A stretch of DNA of 15,170 bases, taken from NCBI GenBank assembly GCA_002346545.1, contig DEAA01000044.1, forward strand, positions 1-15,170. Direction: 5' to 3'. Below, piece after piece: positions 1-6,932 of the stretch. The notes below the pieces were generated by a model. That model saw only the letters and a list, made by a program, of their open reading frames with translations. It did no database searches and was not told the origin of the DNA. Position 1 is the stretch's first letter. Each line of letters starts with the position of its first letter. A program made the translations under genes and the position numbers. The stretch comes from Acidobacteria bacterium UBA2994. GTDB taxonomy: Bacteria; Acidobacteriota; Vicinamibacteria; Vicinamibacterales; UBA8438.

Positions 1-33
1 GCGTTAGCAAGCCGGCGTCCTCGTGCCGCGCTG

Positions 34-1185
34 CTACGGCGCGCGGCTGACGAAGCGCTGCACCCGTTTGCCTTCAAGTGTCTCGCCAATGTAAATGCTG
101 CCGTGCGAGTCGACGGCGAGGCTGTGAGCTGCCGTGAAGCCACCAGCCACGTGGCCACCGAACCCAAACGACCCCACGATCTCCAGCCTCGACCGTTCGA
201 TCAGCCAGACCCGCTGGTTCATTCCGTCGACGTTGTAGAGGAACCGCTGCTCTAGGTCGGGTGAGAAATCGACGTCGAACGCCGACCCGAAGCCCAGGGT
301 CCGCGGCGCCATCATCACTTCGTTCAGGAAGGTGCCATCACGCTCGAACACCTGGATACGGTTGTTCACCCGGTCGCAGACGTAGACCAGACCATCCGCC
401 GACAGCGTTGCGCAGTGGACCGGCCGGCCAAATTGCTGCGACGGTGGCGTGTCCGGGTCGTAGGTGTAGGCGTCGTCGGTGGGCGTGTTGCCGTAGGCGC
501 CCCAGTGGCGGCGATACTCGCCGGTGTCGGCGTCGAAGACCGCAACCCGGCGGTTGCCATACCCATCGGCGATGTAGACCTCGTTCGTTTCTGGGTCGAC
601 GTCGATCTCGGCCGGCTGCCCGAAATTCTCGAGGTCGTTGCTGCCCTGGCTCTGCCCCTGTCTGCCAATCTGGAGCAGGAAATCGCCATCCCGGGTGAAC
701 TTCAGCACCTGCGCATCGGCGCCCCCGCTACCACCGAGCCAGACGTTATCGAGATGGTCGATGAAGATACCGTGTTCCGACTGCGGCCACTCGTAGCCGT
801 CCCCGGGACCACCCCACGCCTGGACGACATCACCCACCTGGTTGAATTCGATGACCGGCGGGGCCGGCCGACAACACTCAGCGAGCGGGGGACTCGCCGC
901 CGCACCAGCCTCCTCCGCAGTCAGACTCCCGGGTCGATGGAGCACCCAGATATGGTCCCTGGCGTCCACGGCGACGCCCACCACGTTGCCAAGCGTCCAG
1001 TTGTCTGGCAGCGGCTTTGGCCAGGTCGGGTCAAACACGAACCCATCCGGATCGCCGGGATCAGGCGCCGAGGCCGTGACCGAGTCGGGCGACTCTTCGG
1101 CTGGCGGCGGCGTCCCGCAGGCGAGCGACAGGACCAATAGCCCGCCAGATATCAGCAGAACGTTCAGTCGGATCGCTCGGTGCAC
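34..1185 (-). CDS. NHL-repeat beta-propeller, probable lipoprotein
   Basis: The 383-residue protein has a hydrophobic N-terminus (residues about 7-22) running into a cysteine at 23 (sequence LSLAC), an imperfect lipobox, so it is probably a lipoprotein or otherwise exported. The rest is NHL-type beta-propeller: repeated blades with G-rich turns, for example VGVAVDARDHIWVLHRP near 69-85, DVDPETNEVYIADGYGNRRV near 195-214, LSADGLVYVCDRVNNRIQVF near 261-280, and AVDSHGSIYIGE near 357-368. A CC pair lies at 104-105. Relatives are often labelled peptidyl-alpha-hydroxyglycine amidating-lyase-like, but I see no proof of that activity; binding or scaffolding is as likely. I chose a GTG start at 1185 because AGGAGG lies 5 bases upstream (complement of 1191-1196); the longer frame to 1263 adds 26 residues that spoil the signal peptide. 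It is preceded by 229 bp with no gene. Confidence 0.82.
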   Translation of the reverse strand: MHRAIRLNVLLISGGLLVLSLACGTPPPAEESPDSVTASAPDPGDPDGFVFDPTWPKPLPDNWTLGNVVGVAVDARDHIWVLHRPGSLTAEEAGAAASPPLAECCRPAPPVIEFNQVGDVVQAWGGPGDGYEWPQSEHGIFIDHLDNVWLGGSGGADAQVLKFTRDGDFLLQIGRQGQSQGSNDLENFGQPAEIDVDPETNEVYIADGYGNRRVAVFDADTGEYRRHWGAYGNTPTDDAYTYDPDTPPSQQFGRPVHCATLSADGLVYVCDRVNNRIQVFERDGTFLNEVMMAPRTLGFGSAFDVDFSPDLEQRFLYNVDGMNQRVWLIERSRLEIVGSFGFGGHVAGGFTAAHSLAVDSHGSIYIGETLEGKRVQRFVSRAP

Positions 1186-1414
1186 GGCATCCTCCTGTCC
1201 AAGTCTGGCCCGACCATAGCACGCGTGCGGGGAAACCGGACCTCCGTTCGCAGACCTGCCCACAAGCGGTACACTGGACGAGGTCGTTGATGTTGGCCGC
1301 CGGCGAAGTGATCGATGAACCGGCTCGGCAATACCGTCGGGGGCAGCTGCGCCGGAAACCGGGAGCGGCGCAAGCAGTCGGTGATCGACTAGCGCAGGTT
1401 GGGACAGGTCGATC

Positions 1415-2365
1415 CTACTGATCTCGAGCGGCCTGCGCCTCGATCACCCGCTCACCTTCAAGCGCGACAACCATGCTGTAGTTCCCCTCGTGACAGGCGT
1501 ACTCGTAGAGGCGTGGGCTCGCTTCCCGGGTAAAGGAAAACTCGCCGCGCCAGCGCTCAGTGTAATAGGTTGGATCGTCCACTTCGAACTGATAGTTCAG
1601 CTCGGTCTTCGACGTCCTGGTAAAACGCTCGGTCACGCGAGCCTTGTCGCTGAGTAGCATCGGACGCGCGATGGTGGCACGTTCGGGATTCCGCTCGCTG
1701 TAGTGGGTAGTCTCCACCACCAGCGTGTTCCCCTCCCAGCGCCCCACTGAGTGGCCCCCAAAACCGGTAACCGCCTCCGGGCGCCGCTTCTCGCCCATGT
1801 GAATGATGCGGACCGGATTGACCTCTTCACTCACAATCGCGATGGTCTCGGCCGACTGCACGAAGCCATGGAATAGCTGATACATGAACGCCCGCATCGG
1901 CGGATCGCCCCACGCTTCGGTGCACCGTTCCGTGCCCGGCCGATCCTCAGGACCGTCGTAGCCGCGACCAATAAAGTAGGCGTGCCCGGACAGGCTCGTG
2001 CCGTACTCATTGAAGGGCAGGATCCCGTTGTCGGGATGGGTGATGACCGAACTCCGGTACTCTCCGTCGACCATCGCCAGCACGTGAGCGCCAAACCGGT
2101 CGATGTCGGGGTCGGTGTTGCCAGCTAGGCTCGTTTCAACCGCAGCGGCATACCCAGTTGCCGCCTCGGGTGACAGGACGAGGGGCATGCCCGGTGGGCG
2201 TTCCAGTCCGGTGCTGAATCTGGTGCTCCAGACGCCTTGGAAGTCTGGGGCACCGTGCTCCGTTCTTGGCACCTCGTAGGTGCGCTCCGAATCAGACGGC
2301 TGGGCAACACTGAGGCTGCTGACGAGACAGGCGGCGAGCATAACGGCACACGACCGAGTGAACAC
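1415..2365 (-). CDS. Uncharacterised secreted protein (YACHEGN-type)
   Basis: This 316-residue protein has a signal peptide (hydrophobic residues about 6-20, cleavage near SVAQ at 19-22). The mature part begins with an APDFQGVWS segment (39-47), followed by RCTEAWGDPP (147-156), GRWEGNTLVVETTHY (208-222), VTERFTR (244-250), VDDPTYYTERW (262-272) and YEYACHEGNYSM (287-298). I recognise this order of motifs from a large family of hypothetical exported proteins common in Acidobacteriota and some Proteobacteria, with no established function. Two cysteines (148 and 291) sit in the most conserved segments. A GTG start at 2365 is preferred, with AGAGGA about 8 bases upstream; the longer ATG-type start at 2392 adds nine polar residues before the signal and lacks a better ribosome binding site. 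The gene is probably monocistronic or loosely linked to the downstream NHL gene. Confidence 0.8.
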   Translation of the reverse strand: MFTRSCAVMLAACLVSSLSVAQPSDSERTYEVPRTEHGAPDFQGVWSTRFSTGLERPPGMPLVLSPEAATGYAAAVETSLAGNTDPDIDRFGAHVLAMVDGEYRSSVITHPDNGILPFNEYGTSLSGHAYFIGRGYDGPEDRPGTERCTEAWGDPPMRAFMYQLFHGFVQSAETIAIVSEEVNPVRIIHMGEKRRPEAVTGFGGHSVGRWEGNTLVVETTHYSERNPERATIARPMLLSDKARVTERFTRTSKTELNYQFEVDDPTYYTERWRGEFSFTREASPRLYEYACHEGNYSMVVALEGERVIEAQAARDQ

Positions 2366-2584
2366 GATGTTGTCCTCTGTTTGGGTTGTCACGAGCGGGC
2401 CCGCACAGGAGCCCGCGAAACTGCTACTTCAGAGCATGCTCATTCCCGCCATGCCGGTCAAGCGCCTCGGCCACTCGCAGGCGTTCGACTGGTATGCCGA
2501 GTTCCAGGTGTCCGCTGGCCGGCCAGATGACGGTCCCGGCCAGTCACCTCACCGCGACGACGAAGGAAGGGGCGGAAAGCCAGG

Positions 2585-2598
2585 CGCCACTAGTGGCG
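2585..2598. repeat. 14-bp perfect palindrome
   Basis: CGCCACTAGTGGCG is a perfect palindrome with no spacer. It lies in the 298-bp gap (2366-2663) between two minus-strand genes, about 66 bp downstream of the stop codon of the 127-residue gene and about 220 bp upstream of the 316-residue gene. It could be a dimeric regulator site or chance. I see no gene in this gap. Confidence 0.3.
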
Positions 2599-2663
2599 AC
2601 CGCGACCTCCCGCCCAGCCGACTATGGATCCCGCGCGGGGTCTCCGGCAACCCGCCTCGCTGT

Positions 2664-3047
2664 CTACCGCTTCACTCTAGAGAAATCGACCCGCAACGAC
2701 TCATCTTTGAAGTCGATCGACACCACGGCAAGGTGGATGTGCCCATCAGAAATGTCATCAAAGCAGTAGATCTTCGCCAAGTGGCCCTGCCGGTCCCAGA
2801 CACCGCTCAGGACGGCAGTGGCCTCAGTCCCATCGTCGGCAATCGCCGTTGCCCGGCCGTCCATGGCACCCCGACCTGGTGAGCTTGGATTGACCGTGAT
2901 GTTGTAGGTCACGTAAATGAGTCCATAGACCGAGGCGTTCCCTCTTCCTGTGATCGTGCCCCCGTCGTCGGTGAGAGCGACAGACGTAACCTTACCCTCG
3001 AATGAGAGGGCATCCTCTTCCAGCGAAATGATGTTAGACAGTGACAC
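2664..3047 (-). CDS. Small cytoplasmic beta-rich protein, 127 residues (paralogue-like to 10766-11149)
   Basis: This 127-residue protein has no signal peptide or membrane segment and is predicted mostly beta by its alternating pattern: KVTSVAL, GGTITGRGNASVYGLIYVTYNITV, GRATAIADDG, AVLSGVWD, HIHLAVVSIDF. The start is GTG at 3047, supported by GGAGG 8 bases upstream. I do not recognise a named family. It shares length and motif order with the protein at 10766-11149: a G-x-A-S/T-x-F/Y-G strand near the middle, G-x-A-x(3)-D-D, G-x-W, and an ISDG turn near 102-105 followed by an ID pair. That suggests distant homology, perhaps a small beta-barrel or lipocalin-like fold, which is inference. It is divergent to the four-cysteine operon that begins at 3527. 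Confidence 0.7.
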   Translation of the reverse strand: MSLSNIISLEEDALSFEGKVTSVALTDDGGTITGRGNASVYGLIYVTYNITVNPSSPGRGAMDGRATAIADDGTEATAVLSGVWDRQGHLAKIYCFDDISDGHIHLAVVSIDFKDESLRVDFSRVKR

Positions 3048-3526
3048 TCTTGGCCTCCAGTGTGTGGTGAAAGATCAGCTCTTGTAATCGCAGAACATCG
3101 GTACCTACCGCGGGCAATCGAGAAGCGGCACCGAATTCTGCAATGGAGAGTGCGGTCGACGCAACGTCACCTTAGGCCGACCCCCTCCACGCCGGTCATC
3201 ACCAGACTTCGCGGGCCGGCACACGGACAATCCACGTTGACAAGGGAATGCACATGGCTTCGTCGGTCAATCCGGCCAACGACTATTACGTTTCGGTCTC
3301 ATGGAGCCTCACTCTCCCTCCCACCAGCCCAGGTTCGCGATCGCGTCACAGCGCACCTCGCCCACCTGTCGCATTGACTCGTCAGTATTCCTCGTGCCAC
3401 CATGGGCGCCGACAATAAAAAGCGTCGTCAACTATACGGAATACTTACCTACCCATACAGCAAGGCGCGAACTTGCAGGGCCTTTTGGGACTCTGTGCCC
3501 GGGTATGCCTAGGGAGATCAAGACTC
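3048..3526. other. Divergent intergenic region, no gene supported
   Basis: These 479 bp separate a minus-strand gene from the plus-strand operon. Two open frames (3060-3377 and 3301-3579, plus) are arginine-, proline- and serine-rich, have no ribosome binding site and show no recognisable motif, so I do not call them. The last 120 bp are AT-richer and hold a weak promoter candidate. No terminator-like hairpin was found. Confidence 0.5.
3409..3438 (+). promoter_or_regulatory. Possible sigma-70 promoter for the four-cysteine operon
   Basis: CCGACA (3409-3414, four of six matches to TTGACA) and TATACG (3433-3438) are separated by 18 bases, about 90 bp upstream of the ATG at 3527, in an AT-richer patch. 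The match is weak and unsupported by any experiment. Confidence 0.25.
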
Positions 3527-4270
3527 ATGAAGTTAGTGAAATTCTTCGCCTTGACGCTAGTTCTCTCGGTGTTCTGTGAAGCTGAAGGACGCGCGCAAGA
3601 ACCACCGCCTCCGCCAGATCAATCAGTAGTGCGGCTAACTAATTGCACGATAGACGATGGCTTCACTTTCGCTGATCTTGTAGAGAGGGCTCGTGACCTA
3701 CCTCGAAACGACACCTCTCCAGACAACGTCTTCTTTCGACGCCCCGTCTACGTGTCTGCTGAATATCAGGAACGCTGGGACGTGCAGGTCGCGCTCTTTT
3801 ATCCAAGCTTTACGGAGATGATTAACCGGCGGGTAGCAGCGGCCAACTCGGTGCGGGGCCGCCTGCCCATGAGCTGCGGTCCAGCGCAGGTGCTCAGGAA
3901 CTTTACTGCGCGTCAGGCGGAGGGCCCGTTCGCCAATCCGACCGCTATGACTACGTCATTTTGCCGTCTAACCGACGGTTCGCTCCGTGGCGCATTCAAC
4001 CGAATCTCAACGATCGCTGGCAACTATGGTGCCGCTGGCAACGAAGCTCTTGTCCAGATGTATTTGCCTGGACTGGGAGGTCCGCTGAATCGCGAAAGTG
4101 ACTTTGTTCTGGCCATTGTAGGGACTTCAAGGGAAGAGTTGACCGAAGGACTAGATCTTCGGCTTAATGGCTTCCGGCCTGAACTCGGGAACTACAGCAC
4201 CGCTGGATTCTCCTGCGACAGACCATCACTGTGGGCGACCACCGGCATTTACAGCGACCTAACAAACTAA
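3527..4270 (+). CDS. Secreted tandem-duplicated four-cysteine protein, copy A
   Basis: This 247-residue protein has a signal peptide (hydrophobic 4-17, cleavage near GRAQ at 21-24) and a short proline run (EPPPPPD). The mature chain is two similar halves. Half one: C40, GFTFADLVERA (45-55), then paired strands ending in ALFYPSFTEMINRR (89-102), then C117. Half two: C146, DGSLRGAF (150-157), QMYLPG (177-182), ELTEGLDLRLNGF (204-216), then C230 followed by RPSLW. The four mature cysteines align with C33/C115/C145/C220 of copy B and C34/C117/C150/C227 of copy C, so a disulfide closing each half is likely. I recognise no named family. The start at 3527 has AGGGAG upstream; a longer frame from 3473 lacks a signal peptide at its N-terminus. 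It is the first gene of an operon with 26 bp to copy B, and the most divergent of the three copies. Function unknown. Confidence 0.85.
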   Translation: MKLVKFFALTLVLSVFCEAEGRAQEPPPPPDQSVVRLTNCTIDDGFTFADLVERARDLPRNDTSPDNVFFRRPVYVSAEYQERWDVQVALFYPSFTEMINRRVAAANSVRGRLPMSCGPAQVLRNFTARQAEGPFANPTAMTTSFCRLTDGSLRGAFNRISTIAGNYGAAGNEALVQMYLPGLGGPLNRESDFVLAIVGTSREELTEGLDLRLNGFRPELGNYSTAGFSCDRPSLWATTGIYSDLTN

Positions 4271-4296
4271 TTCGTTGACTCTGAAGGGATATTTCA

Positions 4297-5007
4297 ATGG
4301 TAAAGCGGCAGGTGCTTTTGGCAGCAGTTCTCAGCGTGTGGGCATCATCTGTCTTTGCGCAAGACAACGTCATCGCTCAGAGAATGCGATTTTGCAGCAT
4401 TAATCCAGGCTACAGCATGGCTGACGTTGTTGAGACCGCGAGGGCGTTTGAGTGGTCAGACAGCACGGCCCCTGGTGTAGTCATATTCAGAGAAGCGATT
4501 GCTGTGAGTGCGGACTTTGAGTACGACTTCATATTTGATTCTTACTATCCCAGTTATTCGGACCTGGTTGAGAAACGCGTCGCGTTTCGAAATCGACCAG
4601 GCGGACGAAATGGCCGTGGCTTTACGGACGTTGCCACCTGTACACCGCGCGCGGTTATCGCCAGTGTCAGGTTTGCGGTGCCACCAGGTGGCTCTCTCCC
4701 GCAGGAAAGCCCAACAGCGGTAGCTCGCTGCGAGATGAATGGAGCCACACTCGCTGATGCCATGACCGCGGCTGAGGGACTTAGCCAAGCCACCGGCGGA
4801 CGCGGCGCTGTTGCGATGCCGACGTTTGGTGGAGCAAGGACGGAAATGGGATCAACAGTCGCGATGCGGGTCTATTTCCCTAGCACGACGGGCTTTGGTG
4901 AGGCCATGGATCGTCTACAGCAGAACCCGCAAGGGCCGAGCGGAGACATGTCGTGCAGCACACCATCGCTGTGGCTCTCACACTTAGTGTTTGCTCGTAA
5001 CAATTAA
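4297..5007 (+). CDS. Secreted tandem-duplicated four-cysteine protein, copy B
   Basis: This 236-residue protein has a signal peptide (residues about 6-21, cleavage after VFAQ). It contains exactly four cysteines: 33, 115, 145 and 220. Half one contains GYSMADVVETARAFEWS (38-54), APGVVIFRE, FIFDSYYPSYSDLVEKR (78-94) and VATC (112-115). Half two contains CEMNGATLADAMTAAEG (145-161), MRVYFPST (190-197), GEAMDRLQQN (201-210) and SCSTPSLW (219-226). Each half fits a beta-alpha-beta-beta-alpha-beta pattern, compatible with a ferredoxin-like or dimeric alpha/beta barrel module. It is clearly closest to copy C at 6933, with ADVVETAR and FEWS in the same order. The ATG at 4297 follows AAGGG about 10 bases upstream. 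Gaps are 26 bp to copy A and 30 bp to the next gene, so one transcript is likely. No catalytic motif is recognised; a periplasmic or extracellular binding role is only a guess. Confidence 0.87.
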   Translation: MVKRQVLLAAVLSVWASSVFAQDNVIAQRMRFCSINPGYSMADVVETARAFEWSDSTAPGVVIFREAIAVSADFEYDFIFDSYYPSYSDLVEKRVAFRNRPGGRNGRGFTDVATCTPRAVIASVRFAVPPGGSLPQESPTAVARCEMNGATLADAMTAAEGLSQATGGRGAVAMPTFGGARTEMGSTVAMRVYFPSTTGFGEAMDRLQQNPQGPSGDMSCSTPSLWLSHLVFARNN

Positions 5008-5037
5008 TGGCGTCGTGTTGATGCTTGGGGTACAGCA

Positions 5038-5787
5038 ATGACGATCAGTACTCGTTCTGCAGTTTTTCTGCTCACTCTTGGGTGTTTGGTTGCAGCTACT
5101 GGAAGCGCCAGCGCTCAATTCGTTCTAAGAGAGGACGTGCACGTTCCACCTGGAGTAACTGCAGAGTTCGAGTCCGCGTCCAAGGCGCGGACAGCTCGCA
5201 TGGCGGAAGGCGGAGTCAGTTTTGGCCGACTTGCTGCAGTGAATGAGAGCAGGAGCCATTATCGATTCCAGACGATCCTCGACGATTCATTCGCATCCGT
5301 CGGTACATGGCGCCAAGAGATCGCAGACATGCCGGCCGGCACGAATTCTAGAGGTGTGACCGACCTCATAGAGTCGATTGATCGATCTGTGTGGCAAGCG
5401 CGTCCCGACCTTAGCTATATTCCTGACACATTGCGCGTAGAAGCCGGTGAGATTGGCGTCGTGCGTGAGGTAGTGCTATACCCAAAGTTTGGCTTGACCC
5501 AGCAGGTAGCCGAGCTCTTGAGAGAAATACGTGGGCTGTACAGACAACATGGCATCGCTGGCCGGAGGGTGGTCCGTGAACTAGTACTCGGCGCAAAAGG
5601 CCCTGCGTTCACTATTGTGTTCCTCGCACGAGACGGTCAGGACCTGGACGCCGATCTCGAGAAGACAGGGACCGCACTTGGCAGTGACCTGCAAGGGCTA
5701 ATCGGCCGCGTCAACCGCCTGTGTCGGGATGTCGAAATAGTGAACTACACGAATAGGTCTGACCTTGGCTATCAGCCAGGCAATTGA
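5038..5787 (+). CDS. Secreted protein with two alpha+beta half-domains, third gene of the operon
   Basis: This 249-residue protein has a signal peptide (hydrophobic 8-21, cleavage near SASAQ at 23-27). Half one starts FVLREDVHVPPG (28-39), has a long helix (about 41-56, EFESASKARTARM) and then strands HYRFQTILDD (74-83). Half two starts GVVREVVLYPKFG (140-152), has a helix AELLREIRGLYRQ (158-170), strands RVVRELVLG and FTIVFLARDG (191-200), and a further helix and strand. The two halves look like a repeat of a NIPSNAP/ABM-like dimeric alpha/beta barrel unit, which is inference from pattern, not a family match. Unlike copies A and B it lacks the four-cysteine frame: C16 is in the signal peptide and C229 is alone. 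The ATG at 5038 follows GGGG 8 bases upstream. Its position 30 bp after copy B suggests a shared job, unknown at present. Confidence 0.82.
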   Translation: MTISTRSAVFLLTLGCLVAATGSASAQFVLREDVHVPPGVTAEFESASKARTARMAEGGVSFGRLAAVNESRSHYRFQTILDDSFASVGTWRQEIADMPAGTNSRGVTDLIESIDRSVWQARPDLSYIPDTLRVEAGEIGVVREVVLYPKFGLTQQVAELLREIRGLYRQHGIAGRRVVRELVLGAKGPAFTIVFLARDGQDLDADLEKTGTALGSDLQGLIGRVNRLCRDVEIVNYTNRSDLGYQPGN

Positions 5788-5808
5788 CTTAAAAAGACAT
5801 TCACTCTC

Positions 5809-5834
5809 GACCGGCTCGCAAGCACCGCCGGGTC
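5809..5834. terminator. Imperfect hairpin between convergent genes
   Basis: GACCGGC (5809-5815) can pair with GCCGGGTC (5827-5834) with one bulged G and an 11-base loop. It lies in the 58-bp gap between the convergent genes ending at 5787 and 5846. Read on the minus strand a run of five T follows about 16 bases later, so termination of the minus-strand gene is possible but the spacing is poor. Confidence 0.25.
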
Positions 5835-5845
5835 ATCAAGACACG

Positions 5846-6535
5846 CTAAGGCACATGTGGCCGCACCAGTTGAGTCCATAGGGCATAACCGGCCGCCGAC
5901 AGATGAAGTCCGTCATCAGCTAACAAGTGGGCCTGAGGCTGCCCGTCGCTGTCGAGCATCGGCGTGTGCACATCGATGTAGGTCAACCTGGCGTCCGTGG
6001 CGCAGTCGTCGGCAACAAGGGCATTCGCCTCCTGCATCGCCTCGAGGAGGCTAAGCCGCGCCAGGCTCGGTTTGATGGCAAGAAACAACACCCGAGTCGA
6101 CGGCATCCGCGCGTGGAGCCGTGCAACGAGCATCTCGAAATCAGCCGCCACGCGCGCCGGTTTCTTTCCCGCTGCGATGTCGTTGTCCCCGGCGTAAAAG
6201 ACCACCACTGCCGGTTCGTGGCGGAGCACCAGCAGATCCAGGTATTCGAGTGCATCAGAGATCTGTGAGCCGCCAAAACCGCGGTTCAAATAGTCGCGCC
6301 CAGGAAACGACCGATCTAGATCCCAGAACCTGATCGACGAACTGCCCAGAAACACCACTCCGCCGGTCCGGTAAGGATTAGTAGTGTCTTGGGCGTCGAA
6401 GGCCACCAGTTCGGCCGCAAAGGGACCGCCGATGACCAACGCACTCGACGGGCCGGTAGGGCTACCGCTCTCTGAACCACAGCTGACCGTCAAGACGACC
6501 AGGGCGAAGACAAGCTGGGGGGACCATAGCCGCAT
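5846..6535 (-). CDS. SGNH/GDSL-type hydrolase, exported, possible lipoprotein
   Basis: This 229-residue SGNH-fold esterase or acylhydrolase has a hydrophobic N-terminus (8-18) ending at C19 (LTVSC), an imperfect lipobox, followed by a Ser/Gly/Pro-rich linker. Block I is FLGSSSIRFW (62-71); Ser66 is the likely nucleophile and GDS is replaced by GSS, which is usual in one SGNH subgroup. Block II is NRGFGGSQISD (84-94), with the oxyanion glycine. Block III is YAGDNDI (114-120), with the GxND asparagine at 118. Block V is DDGLHLSAAGY (207-217), with Asp208 and His211. The set is complete, so it should be active; the substrate (an acyl or acetyl ester, perhaps on glycan) cannot be read from sequence. 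I prefer the ATG at 6535 (AGGA 10 bases upstream) to the in-frame GTG at 6544, which sits almost on the AGGA. It is convergent with the preceding operon and divergent from copy C. Confidence 0.87.
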   Translation of the reverse strand: MRLWSPQLVFALVVLTVSCGSESGSPTGPSSALVIGGPFAAELVAFDAQDTTNPYRTGGVVFLGSSSIRFWDLDRSFPGRDYLNRGFGGSQISDALEYLDLLVLRHEPAVVVFYAGDNDIAAGKKPARVAADFEMLVARLHARMPSTRVLFLAIKPSLARLSLLEAMQEANALVADDCATDARLTYIDVHTPMLDSDGQPQAHLLADDGLHLSAAGYALWTQLVRPHVP

Positions 6536-6712
6536 CGATGCCACATCCTAACGGGCTCAACAGCAGCCGCCAAGGAGACGTTAGCCTGCCCCAGTGAGAC
6601 CCTCGCGGGGTGCGACTGCCCGGTGACTTACCACAGGTGCACCGCCTCCCAGTCGTAAAAACAGCGTCTAGCTTCGTCGAGCTACTCTAAAAACTCTTAT
6701 CTAACACCGACA

Positions 6713-6741
6713 GCCGACCAAAGCACAGAGTGCGCTATAAT
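6713..6741 (+). promoter_or_regulatory. Candidate promoter of copy C with consensus -10
   Basis: TATAAT (6736-6741) is a perfect -10 hexamer in an AT-rich patch. The best -35 (CCGACC at 6714-6719, 16-base spacer) is poor, which suggests an activator or a weak promoter. Initiation would be near 6748, giving a leader of roughly 185 bases before the ATG at 6933. Confidence 0.4.
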
Positions 6742-6770
6742 ATAGATTCACTCTCTATTTATTCGACCCT

Positions 6771-6799
6771 GGTCAGCACTTTGCACGCAAGTGCTGACC
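6771..6799. promoter_or_regulatory. 11-bp perfect inverted repeat, operator or leader hairpin
   Basis: GGTCAGCACTT (6771-6781) and AAGTGCTGACC (6789-6799) are perfect reverse complements around the 7-base spacer TGCACGC. The repeat starts about 30 bases after the -10 box, so it fits a repressor operator just downstream of the start point, or a stable hairpin in the leader RNA. No T run follows on either strand, so it is not a typical intrinsic terminator. Confidence 0.5.
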
Positions 6800-6932
6800 A
6801 ACAACACCACTCTCGGACAACGAGATTTCATCTAGCAAAAAAGACTACGAGCTTGGGCACTATGTGCCATCGCCAACAACAGCGTGCCGCCGCTCTGCCC
6901 AATCACTGACTAAGCAATTAAGGAGCCACTTC

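Larger units (their letters stand above)
6536..6932. other. Divergent regulatory region with long leader of copy C, no gene
   Basis: These 397 bp lie between the SGNH gene and copy C. From about 6655 to 6850 it is markedly AT-rich. It holds a consensus -10 box, an 11-bp inverted repeat and a small stem GGCAC-TAT-GTGCC (6856-6868). On the minus strand the same AT-rich core contains TATATT preceded 16 bases upstream by TCGAAT, a possible divergent promoter for the SGNH gene. An upstream extension of the copy C frame (from 6864) has no signal peptide at its start and is not called. Confidence 0.5.

Noticed and set aside
415..1140. 241-codon plus-strand open frame
   Set aside because: Lies antisense to the NHL beta-propeller gene, whose repeats and signal peptide are clear; the plus frame is Arg/Val-rich with no motif. 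It is a high-GC shadow.
1164..1373. 69-codon minus-strand frame upstream of the NHL gene
   Set aside because: Overlaps the start of the NHL lipoprotein, no ribosome binding site and no motif.
6771..6799. Intrinsic terminator reading of the 11-bp inverted repeat
   Set aside because: No T run follows on either strand and it lies upstream of a gene on the plus strand; operator or leader hairpin is more sensible.
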